Source: Amorphophallus konjac
Taxonomy: Eukaryota > Streptophyta > Magnoliopsida > Alismatales > Araceae
Direction of reading: 5' to 3'
NCBI GenBank assembly: GCA_022559845.1
Contig: CM040121.1
Span: 347,670,243-347,734,242 of the forward strand
Length of the DNA stretch: 64,000 bases
Part shown: positions 20,961 through 31,614 of the stretch, piece after piece
Layout of the letters: each line of letters begins with the position of its first letter
How positions within the stretch are numbered: the first letter of the stretch is position 1
The notes under the pieces: generated by a model
The model's input: the letters and a program-made list of their open reading frames with translations, nothing else
The model's database searches: none
Told to the model about the DNA's origin: nothing
Translations under genes and position numbers: made by a program

Positions 20961-21031
20961 TTGGGTCGGACTAACCATAGGGTTGTTTACGGTCGTGTGG
21001 GCATACGTGTGTTTTTCTTTTTGCTAAGAAT

Positions 21032-21733
21032 GTTAGGAGTCTGCATGACGACGTCCATCGTCACATTGAGGCCAGCAATGCATGGTATAAGAAGCTAGCC
21101 GATGACCATAGATACCACCGTGAGTTCCAAGAGGGTGAATATGTCATGATCAGGGTAAGACCTGAACGGTTTCCCTCTGGGACCGTAAAGAAATTGCAAG
21201 CTCGCGGAGCCGGTCCATTTAGAGTGCTGAAACGCGTTGGATCCAATGCGTATGTTGTGGACCTGTCCGAGGAATATGGTATAAGCTTTACTTTCAATGT
21301 GTCGGATCTAGTTGCATATAGGGACCCAGCGGTGATCCCTAGTGAGCCTTTCGAGCCATCTCCCCCCATTGAGAGTGATCCCACACCTGAGTGTCCACAA
21401 CCAGCCCCATTTCCACGGCAGCGAGAGCATATCGATCATACACTGGATGAGCAGGTGACTGTTACCAGGAGTGGATCCTACCCGCGCTACCTAGTGCGAT
21501 GGAGAGGGCGACCCACCACCGAGGATACTTGGATCACCCGTGGAGAGTTGCAGAGGCTAGATCCGGATCTACTGGAGCGCTACCAGAGCGATACAGACCC
21601 TTACTCGACAGGGTCGAGTTTTTCCCACCCGGGGAGAATTGGTGCGGACACCAGAGCGATCAAGAAGCACGAACCGGTGAGCCGTCGATACCGTACGCGG
21701 AGCACCACTCGAGCTATATCGGCTTCCATCTAG
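21032..21733 (+). CDS. Element B integrase C-terminus plus chromodomain ORF
   Basis: Open in the frame used by element A pol from NVRSLHDDVHRHIEASN to the stop in the LTR. It contains the GPY-like region (YVMIRVRPERFPSG, GAGPFRVLKRVGSNAY), then a chromodomain with YLVRWRGRPTTEDTWI. About 30 codons are encoded in the 3' LTR. Homology with A starts abruptly near 21030. No good ATG lies at the front, the first being at 21146. It may be a deletion remnant, but it has no stop, and it could be a targeting module if expressed. Confidence 0.6.
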   Translation, partial: VRSLHDDVHRHIEASNAWYKKLADDHRYHREFQEGEYVMIRVRPERFPSGTVKKLQARGAGPFRVLKRVGSNAYVVDLSEEYGISFTFNVSDLVAYRDPAVIPSEPFEPSPPIESDPTPECPQPAPFPRQREHIDHTLDEQVTVTRSGSYPRYLVRWRGRPTTEDTWITRGELQRLDPDLLERYQSDTDPYSTGSSFSHPGRIGADTRAIKKHEPVSRRYRTRSTTRAISASI

Positions 21734-23943
21734 CTCGAAGACAGTTTGGAGACTCCCCCTTGAGTGTTAGTATTTATCATATTTATTGGGATTTTATTTG
21801 TGTGTAATGTGTGTTTATTTGACTTTATTCGGATTGTAATTCGGATTGTAAAGGGGGTTGATTTGTAATTTGGGACCACCTGGGTCCCGCGGGCCCCCCA
21901 TCCCTTCTCCTATTGATCCACCTCAGCTCTTGGGCCCTTGTGGGGTCAGTCAACCCTTCAAGGTGGGCTTATAGAAGGGTTGGACCAAGGGGGGACAAAG
22001 GGTAACAAAATTCAAAATTTGGAACACATAAGTCAAGGGGGTGCCCCATGTATAATATAGTTTATTAGGATTGAAATCTTATTTTATTTGTTCCAAACCA
22101 CATGGGAGAAATAAATTATAGACTTCCTCTTTTACCCCCCACCAATCCTAGATCTAGGGATAGAACTAGTCTTTTTGTATTTTCTATAAGAACCTTGTAT
22201 TTTTATTTTGAGTAGAATTAATGAAATAAAATTATTAGAATTTCCTCCAAAGAGCAAGGGCCGCCCCTCTCTCTCTCTCCTCTCTCCCCCTTCTACAGCT
22301 GAGAAGGCTGTGATCCTGAGGTGTGAAGCCTCCTCTATCAGTTCATAAGATTGTCATCGCCGCCGCCGCCGCCGCCGCCTTCATGCCGCCGTCGCACCAC
22401 CGCCACCGTCGCCGGAGTTCTGTCCACACAAGACAGCCCCTTGATTTCGGATTTCTTGCTCTCAGCCACGAGATCTTCTGGAGCCCAAACTTTCAGGGGG
22501 AGTTCCAGGGGTCATCATCACGTCCAAAAAAAATTGGTGGAGCTTCTAGTTTTTATTTTCCATTTTTCCATTTTCGTTCTCCACCTCCTCTCAAATCTGC
22601 CTGCAGTCTGTCCAGATTTCCAGAAACCCAATAGAACGTTCATGAACCCACCTTCTCTTGATCTAAATGACTTGATATTTTTATTCGGGGTTTTGTCTAC
22701 CTCCCCCACCATCCAAAAATTTTCTTGTGAATTTATAATCTCTTTCATATTTTCTAAAAATTCACTTCAGATCCCAGCTCAGTTCTATTTGCCACTGTCC
22801 AGATCCGACCACCCAACAGTATAAAATATCTTTCTCCATCCAAACCTCCACCAAACCCTTCATAAAAATTATCCCCGTTTTCCTATCTCTCTCCTCTGCA
22901 ACTTTAATGAATAGGTCATCTTCTGATTCGGAGGTCTACATAGCGGTCAATGCCAACTCTCAGGAAAGTTCATTTCTGTCCGGCCAGATCTAAAACAGAG
23001 ATCAGTTCGGTTATAAAATTCCCCATCAATAGCACAATCACAACAAATTTTCTGGAGTGATAGAGGGTCAGCGGATTTTGAGTCAGCGTTCCAACGGCGC
23101 TGGTTTCCTGCCGATCCGACATCGGTGCTGATCGCAGCAATAAATCTCGCCGGGTCGCGCGCTGTAAAATAGAGGTTGCAGATCCGTTGCCAGCACTTCC
23201 GACAAGTGGAGATCGGAGCCGCCCGGCCTCCGACTGGTGTTCCAGTCCGACCGTCATCCAGGGGAGCGAGCCACCAGGTGTCACCATCACAGTGGGACCC
23301 ACCCCACCAGGTCCTGAGGAATAAGCAGCACGTGGGCCCCATGAACCGTAGATCGCACCGTCCGGACAGCACGAAAATGCGGATTTCGGCACCATCGGAG
23401 CGACATAAAGATGCTACCTTTCAAACCAATTCCCGATACTCCCGGGCCCCACATGTGATCTGTTACCTCCCTGCGTGGAGTGGGTCAAAACTTTGTACTG
23501 TAGTAAAACTTGTTTAACCGGGAGTACGGATTTGGCCGGGGTTGTCTTCCCCACGCCGGGAGCATGGAGGTAACAGTCTTAACTCCTTGGCGTTCATTTG
23601 CTAGTTTAGTATATGATCATATGCCACTGTGAGTGCGTTAGGAGTCTAGCCCGTGAGTTCATGTCACCACTATGAGCAAGAGAGTGACCTGTCCTGTAGC
23701 TCAATCCGAGCACGGAAGTGAGTCAACCACCCTTGACTCTGGCGGTTTCTCAACCGCGCGGATCCACGTTTCCCCTCGCTTGGGCGATGAGTGAGCTTAC
23801 GTTTCTATTAGCGACGTATAGCCCATAGGAACTCTTAGTGTCGGGACAAAGTGTCACCATTGTTGTATGTTACTGGTCGCGTCCGCATTTAGAGTATGAG
23901 GTCCGCATCACTTAGAGTCGGTCCCTCTGTCCATCCCGCATCA
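21640..23943 (+). repeat. Element B 3' LTR
   Basis: 2304 bp, homologous to 16682-18964, preceded by polypurine block CACCCGGGGAGAAT (21626-21639). It differs at many sites, for example (CGC)n near 22360-22380 is longer, and the donor-like GGTGAGT of the 5' copy reads GGGGAGT here. Confidence 0.92.
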
Positions 23944-23948
23944 GTTCT

Positions 23949-24320
23949 GTTCTTCCTCTCAACTATTCCATTTTGTTCAGGAGTTCTTGGTGATGAAAAC
24001 TTATGAATGATTCCTTCAGAGCTACACAAATTTTCAAAGTCAGCATTGTCGAATTCACCACCATGATCCGAAATTATGTTGGAAATCTTAAACTTACCGT
24101 CTTGCTTCACTTGCATATATAGTGCCTGAAACTCATCAAAGGCATTATTTTTATGTGCAAGATAAAATACCCAAGTGAATCTAGTAAAGTCATCTACTAA
24201 GACATAACCATATCTTTTATCACTTGAGCTAGCTGTTTTGGTTGGACCAAACAAATCCATATGAATTAGTTCAAGTGGTTTAGATGATGCGTTTTCAGTT
24301 CTACTTTTAAATGACTTTCT
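23949..24320 (-). pseudogene. pol: Copia-1 integrase core
   Basis: Carries the integrase catalytic residues in context: Asp in HMDLFGPT, Asp in IISDHGGEF and Glu in NGIVERKNR. Element B inserted directly after that Glu block. An in-frame stop (CAQGK then stop) separates it from the protease part upstream. Confidence 0.9.
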
Positions 24321-24323
24321 AGT

Positions 24324-24884
24324 TTATTTTCCTTGAGCACATGCATCACAAATCTTAGTGTTCAGTTTGAATTTTATTTCAGGCAGACCTTTGACAATAG
24401 AATGCTTCACCAACTTATGAAGAGTATTGTAGCTAACATGACCTAGTCTGTGATGCCATAAACATGCTAATTCAGATTTGGGTGTAGTAAGATAAAGATT
24501 TATATGAGCAGGGTCATCTAAGTCAATCATGTACATGTTATTGACTCTTTTACCAGAAATCTTGGTTTCTTTTGAATTAGGGTGCAAGATCCCACATTCA
24601 TTAGAGTCAAAGACTACAATATGACCTTTATCATATAGTTGACTAATGCTCAACAAATTGTACTTCAGACCATCAACAAGTAATACATTATCAATTGAGT
24701 TAGAGGGGTTCTTACCAACGTTACCTGTACCGATGATTTTTCCTTTGTTGTTTCCTCCAAACGTGACATGTCCAGCTTCATTTTCAACCAGGAGACAGAA
24801 TTTGGTTCTATCTCCAGTCATGTGTCTTGAGCAGCCACTATCAAGATACCAGTAGTTGTGCACGGCTGCTAGACACTCCTGCAC
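24324..24884 (-). pseudogene. pol: Copia-1 protease and GAG-pre-integrase domain
   Basis: Copia retropepsin motif WYLDSGCSRHMTGD near the start (active-site D-S-G), FGGNNKGKIIGTGNV, LLSISQL, then the zinc-finger H-X-H...C-X2-C block LWHHRLGHVSYNTLHKL...KICDACAQGK. The motif order is normal for Copia. No stop lies inside this 186-codon part. Confidence 0.9.
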
Positions 24885-25013
24885 AAGGAATTAAGTGACA
24901 ATGTTTGGAACCCAAGGACAATTGGGTCCCAATAATTTCTTCATTTCGGTAAAGCAAGATAGCACAGATTTTGAAATCTAGACTTTCTTAGGATTTTTGC
25001 TTTGCTGGGAGTT

Positions 25014-25439
25014 CTAGTTTTTCTTCTCCTTAGTCTTTTGGACTTTATGGTTTTTGGGAATGGTGGAAAAGGATTGTTTGTTAGACCATCTATTCCAGTT
25101 GGTTAGTGTAGAGGAATATGAGGTGTTATAGTGCCTAGGTTGTTGAGGTTGAGTGAACCTATGACCATAGGGAACATGACTGCTCCTAACCCATGGAGGT
25201 GTCGACCTATGGAAGCTAAAGTCTTGACCTGTCTCACGTTCTATCCATCTATGGTTGTTTCTAGATGACGAATGTGTCGACCTCCTGTACTGAAAGTGTC
25301 GACCTATTGGCACAAACATGGGGTAATGTTGGACGTTTGACCATGTGGGTGTCGACCTGTTTCGTGGATTGTCCTGACATGTTCCACCATTGTAACTGAT
25401 TCTTTTATTGAAATGTGCAGGCTGATGCTTGTATGGGTG
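25014..25439 (-). pseudogene. Copia-1 gag-protease linker
   Basis: A Ser/Arg/His/Tyr-rich low-complexity linker (RSTHSSSRNNHRW, PQQPRHYNTSYSS) between the gag coiled coil and protease, broken by stops. Four GTGTCGACC motifs here (25197-25365) encode R-S-T or G-V-D peptides, so the motif seen in the LTR also lies in coding DNA. Confidence 0.6.
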
Positions 25440-26381
25440 TCAGCCTATTTGGGATTGTTGGTTAACCTTTTTGGGTTGTTGAGAGGTTTTGTTGATTGAT
25501 TCTCCAACTTTTTCTTTTCCTTTGTTTTCAACATTTTCATGGTGTATTGTTTTGGAGGTTGATGCTTCGGAAGATGAAACAAAGGTGGTAGTTTTTAACC
25601 CAAAAGTTTTCTTCTTGGTTGGCTCATACCCTAGCCCTTCTCTGTTGAAGTTCATTTTAGTTCCTAGCAGGGCATTCAAGTTCTCACTTCCATCAACAAA
25701 TTTTTCAAGAGCAATTTGTTTATCTGCTAGGTCCTTCTGAAGTTTTTCATTTTCTTTTAACAGTTGTGAATTGACTTGTTTAAAGGCTTCTGACTTCTCA
25801 TTACACAGATTGTTGTCCTTCACATAGATTTGCATTTTTAGTTTCAATTCATCAATTTCATCTCTTAGTCTTTCATTTTCATCTTCCAAGTCTCTCATCT
25901 CTTTTCTTCCTTCTTCAAGATTTTCATTCATTTTTCTGAGATCTTCAATTTAAGTTTCTAGAGAGATTATCTTTTCATTAAGAGTTTTGTCTTGGCCACA
26001 GGAGTCAACTTTATTCTTTATGGTTTTGTTTTCCTTTCTGTAGACTTCATACTTATTCATCAATTCGAAGTAAGCTTGTTCCGAATCATCAGTAGAGAAG
26101 TGCTCAAAGGGAGAGCTCACCTCGCTGTCATTTTCTCCTTTGGATATGAGGCAGAGATCATCTTTTTCTTCTTCAGAGGAGTTGTCTTCAGTCTCTTCCT
26201 CTTTTTCATCACTCCAAGTGCATACCATGGCCTACTTCTTCTTACTCTTCCACCTAGGCATAGCTTTCTTAGCTTCTTCTGGACACTCAGACTTGATGTG
26301 TCCTGGTTTCCTGCAAGAGTAGCAGACAAGCTTTTCAGACTTTTTAACATTTTCAGGTCTTGGCCTGAAACCTCTTTTTAC
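25440..26381 (-). pseudogene. gag: Copia-1 gag C-terminal part: zinc knuckle and coiled coil
   Basis: After a stop at 26382 the frame continues with a CCHC knuckle C-X2-C-X4-H-X4-C (CYSCRKPGHIKSEC, near 26270-26320), then an acidic stretch (EKEEETEDNSSEEEKDD) and a long coiled coil (MRDLEDENERLRDEIDELKLK). It is interrupted by stops near 26229 and 25940. The long coiled-coil tail is typical of SIRE/Maximus gag. Confidence 0.85.
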
Positions 26382-27191
26382 CTAGGGCTTCTTCTTAGTG
26401 AAGCTTGTACCTTCCTTTCTCAAAAATCTTCTGAACTTCCTTATCAATAAAGAAACTTCATCCTCTTCAGTGTTGGTACTAGAAGGCTCTTCATCTTCAG
26501 ATAAGTCTTTAGTGCTTGGTCCAGCTTTAAGAGCCAGAGGCTTCTTTTTACTTACCTCAGCCTCTTTGTTCTTCAGATTCATCTCATAGGTCATCAGGGA
26601 CCCTATGAGTTCTTCTACCTTGATGGTAGTTAAGTCTTTTGATTCTTCAACTACTGTGGCCTTTATATGCCAAATAGGAGTTAGTGATCTCAGAATCTTC
26701 CTTACTATCTCTTGCTCAGAATAGGTCTTACCTAGCTCAGTCAAGCCATTAGTGAGCACGGTTAGCCTAGCATACATGTCCGAAATGGACTCACCAGATT
26801 TCATTCTAAACTTTTCATATTCAGACACTAACATGTTTGCTTTGGTTGCACGTACTTGCTGTGTCCCTTCATATTTTACCTCAAGGCGGTCCCACATTTC
26901 CTTTGCAGTAGCGCAAGTTGACACCCTTGAGTACTCTGTTGGATGAAGGGAGCACTGCATGATGTGCTTGGCACCCCAGTTCAGCTTTGATTGCCTGATC
27001 TGTTCTTTTGTCCATGTATCTTCATCCGGAGGCAGCTCAAATGGTCCCTTGCTGATCACACGCCAGACTTCATGATCCTGGGCTCTAATGAAGACTTGCA
27101 TGTGATTTTTCCAGTAAGGATAATTTGTCCCAGTGAAAAAGCGAGATCTATTTACGGAATGTCCTTCGGCCATAGGACCTTTAGTTGCCAT
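26382..27191 (-). pseudogene. gag: Copia-1 gag, capsid part
   Basis: Start chosen at MATKGPMAEG; an upstream ATG at 27224 lies almost on the primer site. A UBN2-type gag domain is visible: FFTGTNYPYWKNHMQVFI, VWRVISKGPFELP, MWDRLEVKYEGTQQVRATK and KILRSLTPIWHIKATVVEE, then EELIGSLMTYEMNLK, highly typical of SIRE-type gag. A stop at 26382 separates it from the zinc knuckle. Confidence 0.9.
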
Positions 27192-27236
27192 ATCATCAGT
27201 TCTCTCAAGGTCGTTAGACCACATACAGAGAGACTA

Positions 27237-27248
27237 GCTCTGATACCA
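27237..27248 (-). promoter_or_regulatory. Copia-1 primer-binding site (tRNA-iMet)
   Basis: The minus strand reads TGGTATCAGAGC two bases inside the 5' LTR boundary at 27251. Confidence 0.92.
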
Positions 27249-29942
27249 CGTGTTGAGTGGTAATAGACAGATCTAGAGGGGAGGGGTGAATAGATCAGCC
27301 CCTTTTTTCCCCTTCTTTGCGGAAATAAAAAGGATCTAACACAAATGACGATAAGATAGATATTTAGTTAATAGCTAAGAAGCTGGACACACAAATGATA
27401 TCTATAAACAGTCCTATCAAGCTTCTACTGCTAGAACATAAAGGAAAGCAAACCACAAGACATAATCTTTAAGGTGGTTCGGTCTCAATCTAGAGACCTA
27501 CGTCCACCGCTCACACAACACGGTGAGGCTTCACTAGTGCAAAAGCACATCTGCTGATTCACAGCTTCTATCAGAGAGATACACTCTCACAACTCCACTA
27601 CCATACAGCTTGAGGGATCACAACCCAAAACACTCCGCTGCTAAACAGCTTGAGGGATAACAACCCAAAACACACAGACCGGTTGTCACACCATCTCTCT
27701 TCCTACTCACACGTAGGGAAGTAATGATATGAGGTGTGTTTTGAAGAAAAGGCAAACTAAAAAGGAAACAGCCAGACAGAGTATCGTAATGAGGCAGTAT
27801 GAAAAAGAAGTCTCCCATCTGGGAAAGAGTTTGAGGGCTCCTTGGCTCTCCTCTTGTTGTTCCTGGTTCTTCACCACAACCCTTGTGAGAGGATGATGAT
27901 CTAGCTTTCAGCTTTCAAGGGTTATGGACGGAGCTTCACAAGACCTTCCTGCTTGCAAGGAGTCCTCTCATCGTGAGGAAGAGGATCATATTCTTTTTGA
28001 TGCACTCACGCCGGCCGCATCACTAGGAAGAAGATAACTTCGTCAGCAAGCTTCTAGATATTCTTTTCTCTGTTTGCTTTCCTTGCTGTCTAACTGGAGC
28101 TCATGCTCTTGATATATTGGGTGTCTTCAGTGACACCAACGTTGTCCACTTTTCAAGCAAAACCCATAATGTCACATCCACATAATTTGATTTGCTTCTA
28201 TTTGTTAAGTTGACTCTATTTCTGTCAAGTCTGCAGATATTTGGCGATGGGAATCGACACCGAGCCTGTACTTTTTCTTTTGCATTTATGTCATTTTAGT
28301 TTGTGTTTATATCCTTGGGAAAGTATGTACGCAAATGTAAGACTTTATAAGCCAAGGAGTCATTCCCATGGATTGTGTGGGTTTTTATGCAATTATGCAG
28401 AAGGACCAGCAAGGGGGCCCTCAGCCCTTTCCCATTGGTCCATGTCACCTTGTGGGCCTGGTCAACCTTCCTAGGTGGACATCTAGAAGGGTGGGCTAGT
28501 CATATGGAGACATGGGGTTAAATGGGTCAAGATTCCATGGTTGGCCACCTACCCCCATTCAACCTTCTACCCTTGGTCAAGGGGGCGCCCCTCTCCCCTT
28601 ATTAGTTTATTATTTTTTGTGTGTTGATGGCATGCAATCCAGACCATCCATCTCACATCCCTAGATCTAAGGGTGGAGGTTGGATTTGGTTGGAAGCATA
28701 TAAAACCATGTATTTTCATGTGAAAATTAATGAAAAATCAGAAATTTTGTTGGAAAGCTTGAAGCTTGGTGCGCCCCCTTCCTCTCCCCCTGGTTTTCTC
28801 TCCTCAAACCTCCAGTTCTAGAGTGATTTCATCTTCTATCTCCCCCTCTCAACCTCTGATCTTCATCTGTGCCGCCGCCGCCGCCGTTCGTGCCGCCTTA
28901 GAGCCGCCGCGAATCCGTCTTCAGTTTTCTGTCCTGCTAGATAGAGGTGTCTTCACGAAAATTCTGCTACCAGCCACGGCTATTTCGTGGTTTGTAATTT
29001 TTATGGTGTGTTCCTATCTTCCATTCCATCATCCAAAAAAAAATTCAGGTCAAAAATTCTTCGTTTGATATTTTTTCAATTTCGGTCTTCAATCACTCCC
29101 AGATAAGTCCTGTCTCTGTCTACAGTGATAGCAGCTCTGAGTTTCCCATCTCAGACCTTCTTTTTTATTTTTTTTAGGGCTACCAATTTTACTGGGAGTT
29201 CTCTCCATCATCCCCTATATCCACCATGTTTCTTGATTTTTGATCCGCCCTCTATCCATTTTTCAAAATTCGTGTTCTATCTCGGCTACAGTGCTTTCAG
29301 CCAAGTTCCAGATCCGACCACCTTCCAGTTCAAAAATCCGAACAAATCACAGCCACCTCCAAAGCTTTCATAAAAACTATTTCCATTTGCCTAGCTTGAT
29401 TTCCTACAACTTTTCTGAAGACCACCACTTCAGATTCGGACGTTCACATATCGGCCAAAGGCAGTTCTCAGACAAGTTCTCTGCAGATCTGAGAGTCTGG
29501 TCACTGTACAATAGCAACTCAAAAATTCATTAAAGCCAAGATCTGTGTAGATCCAGGTCTGCTCTCTAGGCCTAGGTTGAAGTATTTGAAGAGAGCTTTC
29601 TAATAGCGCCAGTTTCGTGTCGATCCGACATCGGGGCTGATCGCAGCGTCCATTCTTGCCGGAGCGCGCGCTGAAAATTAGAAGCTGCAGATCCGTGGCC
29701 GGTTATTCCGACCGGCGCCGAACGGAGCCGCCCTGGCCTCCGGCCGGCGAACCAGCGTGTCGCCAGCCCGGGGAGCGCTTCCCTAAGTGTCCCCACTACA
29801 GCGGTGCCACCGGGTCCCACACGGCCCCTCCAGACAGCATGTGGGCCCCACCATCACTAGTTCGGGTGTTGCCGAATCAACGCGAGAAGCCGCCCGTCAA
29901 CCCGAATTCGGTCCTCCCGGACCCCATTGTGTAGCCGTTTAC

Positions 29943-29956
29943 CTCCCTGCGTGGAG
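29943..29956 (+). other. Leader hairpin 1, element C
   Basis: CTCC-CTGCGT-GGAG, matching A and B. Confidence 0.45.
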
Positions 29957-30033
29957 TGGGCAGTGACCTGTATTGCTGTAATATCCGTGTATAATTGTTC
30001 CGGGAGTACGAGTTTCGGCCGGGTCCGTCTTCC

Positions 30034-30050
30034 CCACGCCGAGCGCGTGG
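30034..30050 (+). other. Leader hairpin 2, element C
   Basis: CCACGC-CGAGC-GCGTGG is a perfect 6-bp stem with a loop unlike A and B, followed by AGGTATCG. Confidence 0.5.
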
Positions 30051-30619
30051 AGGTATCGCATTCGCTCCCTTACTTGGCATTTTACTTTATTTCATATATG
30101 CTTTATATGCCGCTGCTAGAGAGTATGTTATAGGATCGTAGCTCGCTTTATATTTATATCACCACTGCTGCGAGAGAGAGCGTTACCATCCCGTGACCCG
30201 ATCCGGGCACAAGTGAGAGCCGACCACCCTAGCTCACTGCCGGTTTCTCAACCGCGCACATCCGACGCTTCCCTCGTTAAGGGAGAGTCACGAGCTTGTC
30301 GTGTCCGTGGTCTCGTCCCGCATCAATTTGGTATCAGAGAGAGTTTGAGTCTAGGGTGTCAAAAAGAAAAAAAAAGAGTGTCATTTACGTCTAGCCATTA
30401 GTCATTGTCTGAGTCGTGTCCGTGTCTCGTCCCGCATCATGTGGGTTGGTGGGAGACCATATCAGCAAAAGTACAGTCGTTTCAGGGGATTTCTCTGCCA
30501 TACCATCATCCTTCGATAGAGTACCCTCTTTGATAGCTTTTTCCAGACTAGACGGATCCTCCAGGACAAGTTATGGATCTTGAAAATGGCTTCTATCAGT
30601 TCCACACCCATTCTGGTCG

Positions 30620-31125
30620 AACATGAGTGTGTCGACACTTTTCACACAGTGTGTCGAGACATCCCATTGAATAACTTGAAGATAGCTTCTGCCGATTTCA
30701 AAATTATTCTGGTCGAACACTGATGTGTCGACACTTTACTCACAGTGTGTCGAGACATTTGTGCTTGGTTCCGAGATAACATCATAACTGTGTCGAGACA
30801 TCGTCAAACGGTGTCGAGACATGTGCGTCATGTGCAGAGTTCCCACGCAAAGGTGTCGAGTCTTTACGCGCCAGGATCTGAGTCATTACACGAAGGTGTC
30901 GAGACACGTCCGCCATAAAGATGTGAGGCTTGAGGTGTGTCGACACTTTTCCCTTAGTGTGTCGAGACATCAATTAATCCATAGGCCAGACAGACAACGG
31001 CTTCAACTTGATTTCTTCTGGGGGTGTCGAGACATTGGTTAGATGTGTCGACACACTCTTTTATGCTGGAGCTCAACCATTCATATATCAGTACGATCTC
31101 TTCTAGATGTGTCGAGACATCAGTT
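30620..31125. repeat. U3 array of TGTCGA(G/C)ACA motifs, copia-1 5' LTR
   Basis: About 13 copies, the same arrangement as 1255-1775 with one unit fewer. Confidence 0.8.
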
Positions 31126-31246
31126 AAAGAAGTTCTCCTACACTTGTTTAGTCTATTCATTAAACCAGAACATGTTAGCTATTCCTTAATTATCTACTAA
31201 TGATTTATGATTTGTTATTATCAAAATCAAGGGACACAACAGGCCT

Positions 31247-31614
31247 TTCCTTACTACGAGTCGGGCCACCATCGGGGGCTTCGGAAGGGATTCTCCCAGG
31301 GCTTCGATCGGGCCGTCATAAAGGTAGAGGCCCAAGCGTCTAGGCTCATTTTTCCTTCCAGGCAACGCTATGACTCGGACTGGGGATCGATCGACTCTTC
31401 CCATTATACATCGAGCGAAGAGGAGGGTCGGGAGTCCTCGACTTCGTCCGAGCGATCGCCAACTCCAACAGCTTCAGGAGGGCGCACGATCGAGATAGTT
31501 CCCACACAGGTGGGGTCAGTGCCTGGGTCGGCCGTCGTCGAGAATACTGGGGGCAGATCGTCTAGTGCTGAGGAAGCCTTGCCTGTCGAGCCTGAAGATG
31601 GGCCTGAGGCCTGA
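31247..31614 (+). pseudogene. Right half of the ORF split by copia-1
   Basis: Continues the frame from 3-78 and stops at TGA 31612-31614. It encodes FPYYESGHHRGLRKGFSQGF, a short conserved-looking block, then a Ser/Glu/Pro-rich tail (YTSSEEEGRESSTSSERSP). The ORF ends about 260 bp before a polypurine tract and LTR. It is probably the C-terminus of a gag-like ORF of a non-autonomous or Tat-type element. I do not recognise it with confidence. Confidence 0.55.

Larger units (their letters stand above)
16682..23943 (+). mobile_element. Element B: non-autonomous chromovirus with gag and chromodomain only
   Basis: A 7262-bp element with duplication GTTCT at 16677-16681 and 23944-23948 and LTR tips TGGTGCGGAC...CGCATCA, close to element A. 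It has an iMet primer site and the element A polypurine tract. The 2.7-kb interior encodes an intact capsid-type gag ORF and an open integrase C-terminus plus chromodomain frame. Protease, RT, RNase H and the integrase core are absent. LTRs differ by clearly more substitutions than those of A, so B is older. Inserted in the copia-1 integrase. Confidence 0.92.
28242..30325 (+). repeat. Element C LTR
   Basis: About 2084 bp. A TATA-like catataaaac near 28697 is followed by ATGTATTTTCATGTG as in A and B, then a long leader with a CCGCCGCCGCCGCC run near 28875 and both hairpins. Confidence 0.8.
28242..30439 (+). mobile_element. Element C: internally deleted relative of A and B in copia-1 5' LTR
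   Basis: One LTR (28242-30325, tips TGGCGATGG...CCCGCATCA), an iMet-like primer site (30329-30340), about 85 bp of leader, then about 26 bp repeating the LTR end (30414-30439). This is a near-complete deletion rather than a clean solo LTR. Target duplication is unclear: ATATT on the left, ATG after the right end. Comparison with the empty site near 1075 fits an ATATG duplication that lost bases. Confidence 0.75.
79..31241 (-). mobile_element. Copia-1: SIRE/Maximus-type Copia retrotransposon, split by A, B and C
   Basis: The element is bounded by TGTTG...CAACA LTR tips and a 5-bp duplication GGCCT at 74-78 and 31242-31246. Reading right to left: 5' LTR, tRNA-iMet primer site, gag with coiled coil, protease, integrase, RT, RNase H, an extra 3' ORF, polypurine tract, 3' LTR. 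Removing A, B and C leaves about 12 kb, a size typical of the SIRE/Maximus lineage, which also often carries an extra 3' ORF. Coding regions hold several stops and a mutated RT active site, so it is dead. The LTRs visibly differ by point changes and one repeat-unit indel, so it is older than element A. Confidence 0.9.
27251..31241 (-). repeat. Copia-1 5' LTR, interrupted by element C
   Basis: Matches the 3' LTR once 28242-30439 is removed. U3 array motifs lie at about 30620-31125 and the TATA-like site at 28110-28118. Near 31110-31125 one array unit of about 21 bp present in the other LTR (near 1750) is missing, showing contraction or expansion within the array. Confidence 0.9.

Noticed and set aside
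28242..30439. Element C as a simple solo LTR
   Set aside because: A primer-binding site and a second copy of the LTR tip remain, so internal DNA was not fully removed.
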